64,000 nt of DNA, from assembly GCF_036785885.1 (NCBI RefSeq), contig NC_092320.1:10975557-11039556 (forward strand). The letters run 5' to 3'. Shown in pieces: positions 41,201 through 58,477 of the stretch. The notes below the pieces were generated by a model. It was given only the letters and a program-made list of their open reading frames with translations, did not search any database and was not told the DNA's origin. This stretch comes from Coffea arabica. Lineage: Eukaryota > Streptophyta > Magnoliopsida > Gentianales > Rubiaceae. Each line of letters starts with the position of its first letter. Positions within the stretch are counted from its first letter, which is position 1. The translations under genes and the position numbers were made by a program.

Positions 41201-43901
41201 AGGTCCCATTTGCGTGAAGCTAGGTATCTAACTTGGAACTCTAGCCAATTGAGCTTGGAATTTGCTTATCTGTTATGGTATTTCTGTTTAAATCAGTGTC
41301 TTTTCCTAGATGAGTCCATGCTTCCCTGCTGAAGGTTGGGACCTAGATTTGTCATTCCATTTCCTTGTGAAGTTTCTGACTTGAACAAAAATCACAGTTA
41401 TTCAATTGTTTGGCCTATTGCGAACATAGAAAGAGGTGATGAGTGCACTCGTGATTTCCTTTTTGGCATTGGAGAGGAAAAGCAGCGGTCTGCTAGACTT
41501 ACTGCATGGTTCCATACCCCTCAAAATTATTTTATCAGAGTATGTCCTTACGCCTTCCATTTCTTCTGTTTCTTTTTTGTCCTTGTGGTATACATCAGTA
41601 CTTTTCAGGGAGGTTACTTTTAAGCAATCTTGTAGGAGTATGAGAAACAGAGGCTGAAATTGCAATCAAAGAAGTTTCATCCCCTGCCAGTTGTATCTTC
41701 TACAACAAAAGCATTGTACGGGAGTGATGGAACTGCCTTGCGCGTTTACACAGATATACCTCAAGTGGAGGAATTTTTGACCCGGCCTGAATTCATAATC
41801 AGTATGTTTTCGAGAGTAAAACTTTTAGTTCATGATTGTTCTGGTATTCTTCTTTTCTACCGGCAGTTTGTCCAGTATGCACTTTTTGTTACTCTTATTT
41901 ACTCAAGTCTAGTGATTGCTTCTTGTGATTCTAACTCGTTGAGGCCACCAAAATTATGTAATATGTTAACCTATTTTGCCTTTTAAGTGGCTGCTTCTAT
42001 TGTGGTATTTCTGAATTCAACTATTATTGCAGCATCTGAGCCAAAGGATGCAGATATTATATGGACAAGCATGCAGGTAGATGAGGAAATGAGGAAAGCT
42101 GTGGGCCTGAATGAGCAGCAGTTCATTAATCAATTTCCTTTTGAAGCTTGCCTTGTCATGAAACATCATTTAGCAGAAACTATTCAGAAGGTCACTGCAT
42201 CTCTTTCTTTTAGCAAGACTAAAGGTGTCCAAGTCAAAATGTGTCTCCTTTTGCTAAATTCATCTCTATTTTTTAGCAGGCTCATGGATCTCCTGAATGG
42301 CTTCAGCCTACTTATAATCTTGAGACAGAGCTTACTCAACTCATTGGCGATTATTGCATCCGTGAAAGGGAAAGATTGAACAATTTATGGATATTAAAGC
42401 CATGGAATATGGCAAGAACGATTGATACTACTGTGACTGGAAATTTATCTGCAATTATCCGTCTGATGGAGACAGGTCCAAAAGTATGTCAGAAATATAT
42501 TGAGCATCCTGCATTGCTCAATGGGAGGAAGTTTGATATTCGTTATATTGTTTTGGTGCGCAGCATGAATCCATTGGAAATTTTTCTTGCTGACACTTTC
42601 TGGGTATGGACACTATCTTTACTGGGTACCGCACTAATATAATTGTCATGACTCTCAAGAGAAAGTTGCTTTCTAGAAGTTTTCATGTCAAGTCTGTGGA
42701 TGCTAGATACCTTGCTAAATTTATTTCTACGTTCATTTTTCAGGTTCGATTGGCAAACAACACTTATTCTCTGGACAAACATAGTCTTTTTGAGTATGAA
42801 ACACACTTTACTGTTATGGTAAGTGGCTGAAAATTTTATGGTTTTTGGTTGCTTAACTGCCTGGTAAGGAGAAATTGCTAGATTAGATGGTTGTCACAAC
42901 AAAATGCAGTTAGCAGTTTGCCAGAATGCAGATGCTGATTAATGTGAAGTTTGTTTAGGTAATATATGCATTTACAATTAGATTTCTTTTCATTGTTTCA
43001 GAATTACAGAGGAAGATTGAATCACATGAATACATCAGAGTTCGTTAAGGAGTTTGAGAAGGAGCATCATGGTACTTTAATCTTCCTATCTTCCAAATAT
43101 TTCACTTCCTCTAAGTGGGAGAGATTTCAAAGTTTTGTGGTTTTGGTCTATTTGTTGACTTTATTTCCTACACTTTCAGTTAACTGGATGGATATTCATT
43201 CACGAGTGTCAAGGATGATCAGATCCATTTTTGAATCAGCAGCAGCAGTTCATCCAGAAATGCAGAGTCCAACATCAAGGGCCATTTATGGGGTGGATGT
43301 CATGCTTGACCGCCATTTCCAACCTAAAATATTGGAGGTTGTGACTTATCTCATTTGGTCCAAGTTTATATATATATACACACACACACACACGTGAAGT
43401 TCTGGAAAGAAACTTTCTACATATATTGTGGAATTGTGTGCATATAACATGATGTATCTGAAAAATTAGGCTATCACAAATCTATCCTTACATGGGCAAG
43501 CGAATTATTACGAATGCTGAACCTAATGATAGAATGAAGGTCCTGTGCTAAAACTATCATAAAAAAGCATTTGTATGAAACTCCCTGGCTTTTAAAAAGC
43601 TTGTAAAGATCTTTTAATTTTGCTTGAGTTGGACGTATTCAGAGGTTTCAAATATGTTTTGAATCTGCAGGCCTTTATACTTTGGCTCCTTCTACTATTA
43701 CAGTATAAAATTGCTTTCCGTGCTTATCTTGTTATTACTGCATTAATGCAGGTGACGTACTGTCCTGACTGTACTAGGGCTTGCAAGTATGATACTGAAC
43801 CAGTGATCAGGGCAGGAGGATTTGTTAAAGGCAGTGACTTTTTTAATTATGTGTTTGGCTGTCTTTTTCTAAATGAAACTGCTCATGTATCCCCATTGTA
43901 G
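38289..43901 (+). CDS. TTLL12: Tubulin--tyrosine ligase-like protein 12 homologue
   Basis: Single-copy plant TTLL12 type; human TTLL12 has no proven ligase activity and affects tubulin and histone modification. Fifteen exons: 38289-38591, 38778-39029, 39232-39356, 39439-39655, 39835-39960, 40036-40292, 41034-41141, 41398-41539, 41636-41801, 42033-42190, 42280-42603, 42744-42818, 43002-43071, 43180-43337 and 43752-43901, giving 876 aa. Residues 186-341 contain leucine-rich-repeat-like segments (LIALSLCDNKLENV, LRALWLNNNPVL, LTSLDLSNRSIHNL, LSYLNLHGNPLDEN). The C-terminal half is the ATP-grasp TTL fold: WILKPWNMARTID, FDIRYIVLVRSM, YETHFTVM, RAIYGVDVMLD and ILEVTYCPDCTRA. The usual E-V-N of active TTLs reads E827-V-T829 here. 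Exon 11 could begin three bases earlier. The gene is convergent with the TMEM192-like gene. Confidence 0.9.
43373..43394. repeat. Microsatellite (TA)n(CA)n
   Basis: TATATATATA followed by CACACACACACAC inside intron 14 of the TTLL12-like gene. Confidence 0.85.
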
Positions 43902-44759
43902 TTGAGTTACGTGGAAAATTCTTGTGGTATATAGACCACTGAGAAATGATGTCGTGTGTGTATCTTCATGCTCTCTTTTTGCCCGCTCCTAAGAGGCTTT
44001 TTGCTGAACCTCATCATGCTGGAGTTCGCCAAAAGAGATCTTGGTAGGTTATACAAATCTTGTACTTGAAAATAGTAATGTTTTAGCATATATCTAACTT
44101 TTATGGTTTATACGTCCAACCCTCCCGTGTGTGTGTTGAAAATTTCTGGACAACAAAATTTTTACATTTGATTTTAACCTTATTGTAACTTTTTGGCATA
44201 CCAGGATAGAAACATCAGCTGCTGCTGCCATATAACCTCTCAGAATTTTATTTGCGCTGGAAGTCTGTCACTGCTTTGTTCAGTTTTCGAAGGCAATAGG
44301 ACAGATGCACTAGAAACAACCGTTTCCGTACAAGCGCATACCATGTACAAATTAAAACTTCGCAAAGTCACAGATTTTCCCTTTTGCACTTACTCTGAAG
44401 AAGCAAGCACTGGAAATGTCAAAAATCTTCATCTTTTAGATGTGGGGGGGGGGGGGGGGGGGGGACTACGAATGATTAAAGACTGAAGACTGTTACAGGA
44501 TCTGGACGGTCATTAAAAAAAAAAAAAAAAGGAAAAACACGTACGCACTCCATTGTCCAGATAATAACGTTAACGCCAATGGTAATCTGTACATTGGGTC
44601 GTCAGCTCTTCTTGCTGCGCTCTCCTTTTTTTTTTTTTTTTTTTTTTTTATCGACATTCAGTCATCATAGACTAGCTGAAAAAAGAAAACGATCGTATAC
44701 AACATAGAGAATCAATGAATGAATTTGTTTCAGATATACCCTAATTGACAAGCCAGTTG
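43902..44759. other. Convergent 3' ends of two genes
   Basis: The region between the two stop codons presumably contains both 3' UTRs. It holds a G21 run at 44444-44464, an A-run near 44515 and a long T-run at about 44626-44650. A plus-strand frame at 44193-44486 has no recognisable motif and overlaps the G-run. Confidence 0.5.
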
Positions 44760-47700
44760 TTAACTCGGTCCAGTTAATTCCCTCGATGTTTGGCTTTTCA
44801 TTGTTGCCAACTTCTTTTGCAACTCCAAATTTGACAATCGCTCAACCTCCAATGCACGCTCAAGCTTTTAAATCCAGAAATACATGTTAGTACAAACCAT
44901 TTTACGAACGGGACAAAACTAATTAGTCATCTTAACAAGAACCGTCGGGGAATTATACCTTAGCAGCTCGGGTACTCCATTCACCCAAAACGGCCCTCAG
45001 CCTTTCATTCTCCTCGATATACTGTGCAGCAAGGTCAAGTTGGTAATATTAGAATGCAAACATGCACTGCTTGGAGAGAACCAACACTTAAAACGACTCG
45101 TTAGAAAATTTTAGATTCATTTTGACTCTTCAATGCTTTTAACAGAAGGCCAAGGCCAACTCTCTCCCTCTGTCACAGCAGCAGACAAGTATATCACTCT
45201 TGACTGACGTAGAAAGAAAGCTATCTGCACCTTAATATTGATGAGACGAGATAGTCTCAAAATACAGGAACACACAGTGACAAATTGATGACAAGGATGC
45301 TTAGAAGTAAAAACCTGATTATTTGTACTCTGGACGCGCTGGATTTCAGAGTCTCTCTCAGAAATGAGAGATCTAGCAAGACTAAGCTCAGATTGAAGTT
45401 GATTCATCTGAAACACAAGAACCATCTACTTCATGAGTAAAGCATGGGAAATACAAGGATTATGAATCTGTTTAGAAGCATTCTTGATCATATTCCTGAA
45501 TGTCACAATGTTTTAGATGGCAGTTGGATGCCAACTTTTTGGCCATATTGATCCTCATCATTTTACATGATTGAATAAGTTGAAAAGAGGGAACTGCTCT
45601 CCCGTTTGCTGTCCAGCATATATATGTTCAATCCTCTAAATGCTTAACAAAATCCACGAACTCGGAAAAAAAAAAAATCCATCTGGCCCATATGGGATCA
45701 TAAGCAGTCCCCAAATTAAGTGTTCTACTGGGGGCTTATGAGTCCGAACTGAATCCATCAGGGTAAAATGTCAACCTTTCCACTGACTAAGAAGTTACTT
45801 AAAGCTCTGACTACGAAAAGTGCCTCTAAAAAGATCCGGCAAAAACAAAAGAGAAAGAAGAGGTAACCAAATTAAAGAAAGGGGGTTGTTGGGGGAGTGC
45901 GAGGAAGCAAGCAGCATGTACCTCAGCTGACACTGTGCGCAGTTCCTGGTCACGAGCTGCTAATAGATGAGCAAGATCAACCTGCAAAGCCGATATGAAA
46001 TTATTCTACTACTTCCCAGAAAAATAACTCCGTCTCTTCTCTTCAGACCAAACAGAGAAGCTCCAATGTTCTTCAGTCAAACAAAGATTCATGATGCAAA
46101 AACGGCAATTACAAGCCACTTTATTACTTTTTTGGATACATCGGAACACTGAACACCCATAGTGACACTAAAATGCTTTTAAATCTTACTACAGAATCTA
46201 CAGCTTTTACCTAGGTGCACCCCTTCCTCCATTATCTCAGGTTTCTAAATTGTCTGCAATCATCTCTATCCTAATGTACATAAAGCTGATTCCCACATCT
46301 GCAAGCGACTACAATGGTTTAATTCTTCACTAACATATTGTTCATATGATGCATGAAAATTCCAGAATCATGATTAGTAAATGAGGTGTATTCTCCTAGC
46401 AATTTACAAAGCAATTAAGTAATCATTGACACCGTTCAGAAAATCTGTTTTTCCAATTTGAAACATTACCTGAGGTGTGCTCCCATCATCAGACCTTTGA
46501 TATTTGCTCAAGCATTCTTGTAATCTGAGAATCTACAAGAGAAATAAAAAGTTTTAAACTAATTTACAAGGAGTTTCCATTTCAATTTGTCAAGCAAACA
46601 ACCCCTGACCAGACTGAGTAATTGACCCAGCATTTTAAGACTGCTAGTAGATACTGCTCGAGCTACAAGCCTAAAGTTCAATCATGTAACGACCAAATGG
46701 AGAATTAGAACAACAGCAGCTCCTGGAGACATTCTTTTGTACTCAGAGTCACCAAAAGCATCAATACCTTTGAAGAACCATCAAATACATCAAAATAATC
46801 ACATACCTCCTCACTTAGAAAATGGATATTTTCTCGCTGATATTGCAGCAATGCCATTTGTTGATCAGAGAGCCTACCACCCTCATGATGCCTGTCACAA
46901 CAAGGAGTTCTTACTATTGCATTCCACACTACAACATCCAGAACATACTTTTTAAGACATAAAGAAAAGAAAAGAGACATCCTTATCAGTGTGCTATCCC
47001 AAGTACTGATTTTCAGAATACAAAATCTAAAAAAAAAAAAAAAAAAAAAAACAGATGTCCTTATCAGAGTGCATTAAAACCAACCACGTCACAGTTGTAC
47101 ACATTTCAACTTAATTATCAAAACTCTCATCCTAGGAAAGTATTTCAAAAATGCCACTTTCAAACCACAATTGAGCCATCTCAGTTGAGCCCCAAAAAAA
47201 TCCAAATCCAGGCAAGCTAATTGGCACAGAAGCAGCATTTGATTTCAATTGAGCACCAAAAATTACTCGCCCATTTTCTGCTTGGGTCTGGAAGCACAAT
47301 AATGGCCTACTGTTTCAGTACTTTATCTCCATTTATCTGTGATCTTCCAGAGTATCGAATGAGATAAGAGCAATAATCATTCCCAAAATTAAATTGGGAT
47401 AACAATCACGAAAGCATTTATCTAGATGCTGAGAACATCTTCATAAATGCAAGAATTCATGTAGAAGAGAAGATTGTCAGCACAAATACATCATGATGTC
47501 ATGGATTTGTTACATAATACTTTGCCTTATAGGCCAGTTGAACATGAAAACTCCTGCTTTACAACAATATACATTCTAGTTTCATCAAGGTAATACAATA
47601 ATGACAAATAGAAAGCAAACTTTGGATATGCATCTGTAGAAGAATGACCAAGAGGTGGTGAAAAAGAGTGTTGAAGTTTAAGCACACAAATAGACTTGGA

Positions 47701-50700
47701 ACATCTAGTTTAGATAGATTGGTATCCAAAGTGGTCTAATATAACTCAAGCTCATGATTAGCAATTATCAGGAAGTTTCAAATGCCGGCAGTAACAGAAC
47801 GGTTTCAAGAGAACTGCTGGCAAAAAGTGTAGCAGAGTCATCAGAAGTTCTCAAAATGCGCTATTATGTAGTACAACTTCTGGATAGGGGAGGTACCGGG
47901 GGCAGTGGAAGGTTAATTTTATGGTAGTGAAAGCAATCACCTACACTGTGTGGTGACCTACCACATCAGCCTTAAGACATTACAGGAAAGAAAGTAAACT
48001 AGCTGAAAAATTGTTCAGAGGCTGAAGCAGTCCGACCATTGTAATATTGTTACCTTAACTCTTCCAGAGAGCTGGATGGTTGAAGTGGAGAATATAATGA
48101 TTTCAAAACATCAGGTTGAGAATCCAATGCATTGTACTGGTGTACATAACCTGCAGCACCGAAATGTTTATTAAACACTGATGGCACAAGAACCATTGCG
48201 GAGCTACTTGTGCTGGCCATTGCAGCATTCATATTCCAAAACATTACAATGCTTACATATGACTAAAAATTGGAAGCCTGCAGAAAGAAAAATTATAACT
48301 GATAGCAAATCAGCTATAGTTGAACCTTATATACTGGACTAGTTAGTGTAATGCTTGATAGGCAAAAGTAATAAAGTTTTAAGCAAGATGAAGTTGCTAT
48401 TATATGATAGAATGCATGTCAGTGCAGTCATCAACAGGATCCTAACAAAAGCATCTCGATTTAATTGCCAAAAAAATGTGGAATTTTTAATGACTACATA
48501 TAACAATTAGCCAGTCAAAACTCACCAATATAGACACTCATGAAGAACGCAGCACAAATTATCTCAGCTAGCATAATAATCCTGCACATTTAATGCTAAG
48601 TGATTAAATAGTCAGAAATGAACAGTTTCCCTTGGCAGCAATCATGGATTCCTAGATGCTACATATGCTTCTTGCATTTGGCAAAAGTAACTTTTCACAT
48701 AAAAAAAAGTGCTTAACATATGCATGTTTGTTTCTTCCAGACAGATTGAAAAAAAAGAGTTTACATTAGTCCAGATGAACCTAGTGAACTTGAGTATGTA
48801 TTCAAAGAACTAATAGCATACCTAAGTATTGTTGATATGGACAGAAAGCGTATATAAATTTCCCAGACATGGATAAGCAGCATAGCTGCAGTTCCTGCAG
48901 TGCATATATCATAGAGATATCTCATTGAAAGCCAAAAAGGTGCTGAGTACATTTCAGTATTTCTGTGAAGAATACGAGCAAGGTATTACAAGAGATAAAT
49001 GGAGGAACATTCAAATAAAAGAAGGTTGATCATCATGCAGTAAACAAGGAACTTAAAGAAAAAGAATAATAATTTAAAATGAAAAAGAAAAAGTAGTAAT
49101 TTAGTAGGATTTCCAGTAATATTTGGATGGAAGACTGGTCAAAAGGCAAAGATGACCTACTTAAGGACTAAAAAATGCTAGGTGAAGATTGAATTCTGAA
49201 AATGTCTTCAAACAAAAAGCAAAGAACTGCGTGCAAATGCGAGATAAACACTAGACTATATAGAATGGGACAAACTAATTTGATGTCAAAATGGAGTAAA
49301 TATTTACTATGATTTCTTCATATTTAGAAATTCTTCAGGTTACAACATCATAGGGCATGAAAATGCAGATACAAACGTACCATATGCTATAACAGCAAAA
49401 GGTAGGCGAATAATGTGCTTCAACTTTTGGCTGAAAACGTAGTAACCCTACAAAACACATGCATGCCTTGAATCTAAGCTTCAAAAGCTACAAATTTTAA
49501 GCTGGGATAAAATAACAGCAACCAAGAGATCAAGAAAAATACTCATAAACTTGCTAAGTAAAATAACAGCACACATAAATTAGTTCAAGAACATAACTAT
49601 TACGAACACATGTGCACTCAGAATGTCCTAATGTCCCCATGATTCCACCAATCTCCTCACATCTCGCCTTGTGTGTTGTCTTATACCTAATTCTTTAGTC
49701 AATTTATTAGTTTCTCTCTTAGCTTAGACTTCACAAATCCCAAAATTCAATCAAAACTTTGGCTTCCAAATTATTTATGCAGTTGACAATGATGGTTAAG
49801 GTTTCCTTCTGAAGTTCTACCTTTAGTTCAAAGAATTATTTACATCTTCCCAAAGTTGGAAGAAAAGAAACATACATACACAAAAGAAAACAAATTAGTA
49901 CCAAGATGGACTTGAAATCAATTGATAAATAGAAAGGATTATACACATACATACCCCAAATGCATATGAACTCATGTTTATGTATGTGCTTCTGTGTGTG
50001 TATGTGTGTCTGTGCGAGTGTGTGAGTGTGTGTATGAGAGAGAGAGAGAGAACCTGTAACCGTATTTTCTGCACTTGATAGACAAGGTATTGCTGAAATA
50101 AACCTGGAAAACACAGTAACAATGATAAACTACAGATCAGGAAGTATTTGAAAAGAAAACTCAAAAAAACTGAGATGAATTATATGACATCTAAATCAAA
50201 TGAAACTTGAAAGATGAAGCCTGCAAAAAGCAAAGTTAAAATCACCGCCAACTTCCAGGGCAGTTAAGTCATCACATCGAAGAATACATCAAAAAAGGGC
50301 AAGAAGACCAAGCATGTACCTGTGATTACCAAAAGAATGACATCAGAACTACAGAGCAAAGGTGAAATCAGTTCCGGTTGAGGGTGAAAAAACCATGTAG
50401 CTCCAGCAGCAAAAATAGCATAACCTGCCTAAAATTCAAGAAAATCAGCAGTTCTTGGTACAAACTGAAAATGTAGTAATCTAACTTAGTTGACTCCGAA
50501 GCAGATAATAGCTAGCACTTGCCAGCAAAATACAGTAGAATATACTCCCCAAAATGCTAGTAGGCTTCCGGTGACCAAATAAAGGAGCCTCATGCAGAAT
50601 GTCAAGGAACCTATGGCAAAATGATTCGCAATAATCCATCACAAATACAGCCAAAACTTTAACATGATGCTTATACATGACAAAAGAAATGTAATCAAAC

Positions 50701-51546
50701 GGAATGTACACTTCCTCCAGCATAGGAATAAATAAATAAAGAACGAACAGTCCAGTTTTATACAACAGCTTAAACAGTTAAGCAAATAAGCACGACACCA
50801 AAGAGTTAACTTGCTGCACTACTGCTTGGAGATGCTAAGAACAGAATTCTGATTTCCTCATGTTAATATATTAAATGCATGTTCATGAAGGTGGAAATTT
50901 TTTTATTGGAAACGTAAGAATTCTCGGACTCTTTTGAGCAATTTAAATCTGAAATTCCAGCAATTCTGAAGACCTTATTTGTGCAATGTTTTGTAAAACA
51001 AATGACTGAAATTGGGCAGCAGGAAACTAAGCCTAAGCACGGCTAAGCAAAGCAACAATCATTTTTGTTTATTCTAGATATCATTTGGTCCTCCTATCAC
51101 TTCATTTAGCATCTGAGTTTGATTTAATTCTCGCATAATACGACCTAAACCTAAAATTACAGGACCATAAAGTTTCAAATTCACTTGCTTTGTACTTTAT
51201 TAGGAGAGTACCAGCAGCAAAAACAATAAAACTTATAACAAAGAAAAAGGAAATAATCCTAGATTAATTATTCTCCCAAGATATTTATTTCTCAAAAAGA
51301 ATCATTATGTAAACTATCTTAACTATTTAGCCAATGCATTGCATTCACGATTCACGAACCAATCCCCAGAAATTTGCTGACGAAATTCAGATGAATTCAA
51401 ACAATCGACTGTAATAGAAACAAGTGTGCTTGTTTTTGTGCATGAGTGGGTGCGTATGGCGCTGGAGTGCAGGAGGAACCGGAATCTTACAGGTTGTTTT
51501 CTTCGGGAGATGCAGCGATGGTGGAAGATTGTCTGTCCGCTGCCAT
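44760..51546 (-). CDS. TMEM192/FIP1-like membrane protein with coiled-coil tail
   Basis: Fourteen exons on the minus strand: 51491-51546, 50523-50610, 50320-50428, 50054-50103, 49381-49447, 48822-48894, 48526-48581, 48054-48150, 46807-46891, 46470-46532, 45922-45981, 45315-45407, 44959-45021 and 44760-44864, giving 354 aa. Exon 1 encodes MAADRQSSTIAASPEENN. Four hydrophobic segments follow at about 36-60, 76-97, 114-138 and 149-168. Next come YVHQYNALDSQPDVLKSLY and SPLQPSSSLEELR, then a heptad-rich coiled coil from about 208 to 345 (QMALLQYQRENIHFLSEEIL, LAARDQELRTVSAEMNQL, NERLRAVLGEWSTRAAKLER). From memory this is the plant TMEM192 family that includes Arabidopsis FIP1 (FRIGIDA INTERACTING PROTEIN 1); human TMEM192 is lysosomal. 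The exon 2/3 junction can be read as GC-AG (given here, L-A-G-Y) or GT-AG (50519/50424, L-A-S-Y) with the same length. Confidence 0.82.
49989..50053. repeat. Microsatellite (TG)n(AG)n
   Basis: An interrupted TG tract passes into GAGAGAGAGAGAG immediately next to the donor of exon 4 of the TMEM192-like gene. On the sense (minus) strand this puts a CT/CA-rich stretch right after the 5' splice site. Confidence 0.85.
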
Positions 51547-54154
51547 CGTTTTTTTTTCAGTTCTGCTTTTTGTCCTCCTGCTCCCAGAATTCGTCAGCTC
51601 ATTTTCCGTTAATTAGCAACCTCGACGACTTCAATCCGCAGTACTAAATTTCTGCTACTTGGATCTCTGTACTCTGTATCTAACAAAACAAAGATGAGGT
51701 GACAAAGGTCGACTTACGAAGGAAGAGGTTCACTGGTCAATTTAATTTAAGTTGAAGGTAAATATTTGAAGGGAAAGATACGGATAATCTATTCTTTGGT
51801 TTGCAATCTTTATTTAAAAAAAAAAAAATTTGTTAGTGATTACGTATCCTAAACACCTTTTTTATCTAAGTCAAATAATTGTTACACATTTTTCTACAAA
51901 AAAAACTCCAAGTAAGCTTGCATAAATATAGATGTTGACAATGGACCACAAAAAAAAAATTTGTTTTTTTAAGAAATATATATTATCATTCACTTATGAA
52001 ACTCTACAAATTTTTTCATATGTTTTTTAGAATTTTTTAAGCATACTACCCTAATGACGAACTAAATTAGGCTCTTTAATTTCTATTTTTTGTTGACATT
52101 TCACAGCTTCTTTTCGAGCTCGAGGGTGCAGAATTTATTCATAGCGTGAATTGGTCGCATTTCCTAGTGCTTAGTTTGAAAGCTTAGATTTGACAAGAAA
52201 AGAAAAGAAAGTGAGAGAAGATAATCTATATCTATATGTATTGAACGACGGGTTTTTTATGAAAAACCTCCAAATATTGTATCTTATACCTACATATCTT
52301 ATTGTCATAACGTATTTTATTATTATAATCATTCACAAAATTGACAATTACTAACTCAATTTCATTTGTCATTCACACAAATCAAATACAGTGAAAAAAA
52401 AAGGCTACGTATCATACTCTCACCATAGACGAATCTCATCTACAAGCATTTCAATCAGTGACAGAGTCAGGATTTTTTGCTTGGGAGCCAAAATTTTTCC
52501 TAACAAAATTATCTTAATATGCTATGTTTAAAATAATTTTCATATATTTAAATATATGACATCTAAAATCTTCAAATATTAACTTTAATTCCAAAGGTAT
52601 ATAAAAAATAAATAACCTTCTTTTGAGGAAAAAAATTAATTCAATGGTGAAACGCTCATGATATAAATTAAAATTGTAAAAATTAATGGAGAAGGACCAA
52701 TTTTATTTTACACATATATTTACGCACCATGAAATAAAATTTTTAAAATTTAGGGGGCCCCTAGCTTTGTCATTGATTTCAATAGCACCTCAATTCCAAA
52801 TTTGCAAGATTGCAAAGGAGAAAATAACTGATCACAAAACAAAGTCTACATCGTAGTAATCTCCTAAAAATACTTCAAAAAGTTTAGCAAGTTCGCTTCC
52901 AAAAAAGACAAGTCTTACTGAATATTCTTTTATAGTGCGAATTCCACAAAATTCAACAAAGTCAATTAAACCACCAATTTTGACTTTTATACAAGATTAT
53001 CAAATCGAATGCATAATATTTGAAAATATTTCATTTTGAAATAAAATAAAACATGTGATTACATTCATTTCTATTCATATATCATTCATTTTCTAACATA
53101 AATTTCTATTATTACTTCAAAATCCATCTTTCACAAAAACGCAATTCTTAAATGATGTACACATTTTATCATGCTTTGAACTATTACTAGGCAAATCTTA
53201 AATTTTAACTATGTTGGTACAATTTTTTTTTTTACTTTTTTTAATTCACCTTCTCTTTTAATTTCTTTCAATAATATCAGCACCGTGCGTAACATTGGTA
53301 TTAACACTAGTTCTTATGAATCACTCTAACAGCTGTGGTTTAAAAAATTTTTCTGCCCATAAAATGAAAGAAAGTTGAAGCAAGCTTTATAAAATTTTAT
53401 CCCTAAATGTCTATTAAACAGAATTTTATTAACATTTGCATCGAATGTCATTTCATTTATTTTCCTTTCTAAACTCCCAGACAACATCAAAACTTTTCTT
53501 TTTTCTTTCTCTTCTTTTCTTATAAATTAAGCTCTCTCTTCTATCCTTTTCTATCCTAAACTCCCATACTAGCTGTAAATTACGAGGATAAAGTAAAAGG
53601 GAATGACTGGTGTGCATACGGAAGGAGGAAAATGAGGGGTGAACAGCGGTGGCGTACTGGCGTCTGGTATAAAATGAGAGTGATGTTCAAGGATAGGAAT
53701 TGGGTGGTTCTTGCAATATCAGGCTTAACAGGAGTAATCACTACCCTGTCATTCGGCCGCAACCATCCGAATCATCCAAATAATTCCTAGTGAGTACCAA
53801 GAGCTTTTCATCATGAATAAAATAACGACTAAACCACCAACAAAATTGAGTCCAAGGACATAATGATTCTTTTCTTTAAGCATTAATGATACATATCCAG
53901 AAATTTTTTTTCATACATGCATATACGAGTCAACAATGTGATTACTTTTTTCTACTGATTCTTATTGTACGTAGAGCCTGAAGGACAATCTTCACATGAC
54001 ACGGCTCCTATTTACTAGAGGAAACTAGAGTATGCCGTACTAAGATGAGTTTTACACTAAATAAACAGTCCACCTTGGGGAACGGAGAATGATCTTATGG
54101 ATAAGAGGTTTCAGTTCTCATGCAGGGGCAGAGCCTATCATCATTTTGGAACAA
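51547..54154. other. Intergenic, AT-rich, one hAT-type element
   Basis: Starts with the 5' flank of the TMEM192-like gene and ends at the 3' flank of the aleurain-type gene. Apart from the element at 52456-52775 it is AT-rich filler with homopolymer runs near 51820, 51950 and 53225. A minus-strand frame at 53580-53762 has no motif. No gene was found. Confidence 0.5.
52456..52775. mobile_element. hAT-type MITE
   Basis: 320-bp element with imperfect inverted ends: left CAGTGACAGAGTCAGG, reversed right CAATGACAAAGCTAGG. Identical 8-bp repeats ATTTCAAT flank it at 52448-52455 and 52776-52783. The ends are related to those of the 720-bp element at 37041-37760. The interior is AT-rich and non-coding. 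Confidence 0.85.
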
Positions 54155-58184
<4,030 letters not shown>

Positions 58185-58477
58185 GGCGGCAACTATTCGT
58201 TTCTAATTCTAATTCTCCTCTGAAAGGTGGAATGGTTGGCTAATCAGATCTGTAGAGTTGTGAGCAGCCAATTTTATGGTCTCTCGGGGAGTGTGAGATT
58301 ATTTGATCGAGTGTTTTGTCTGTCGAGTTTTATGCAGAGTCAGAAGATATCTGAGGCGTCCGATATTAGATTGGGCAGGTAGTCGACGATTGTGATTTGC
58401 GGGATGATGCATGGCCCATTTGATTAATGATGGGGCCGTTGATAACAAACGCAGTATAAATGCTCCTTGAAATATAT

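Noticed and set aside
48761-48960. Extra coding sequence upstream of exon 6 of the TMEM192-like gene (NTEMYSAPFWLSM...)
   Set aside because: The frame is open, but joining exon 5 to it requires a weaker donor. The AG at 48895-48896 gives an in-frame AYGTAAMLL junction matching the family.
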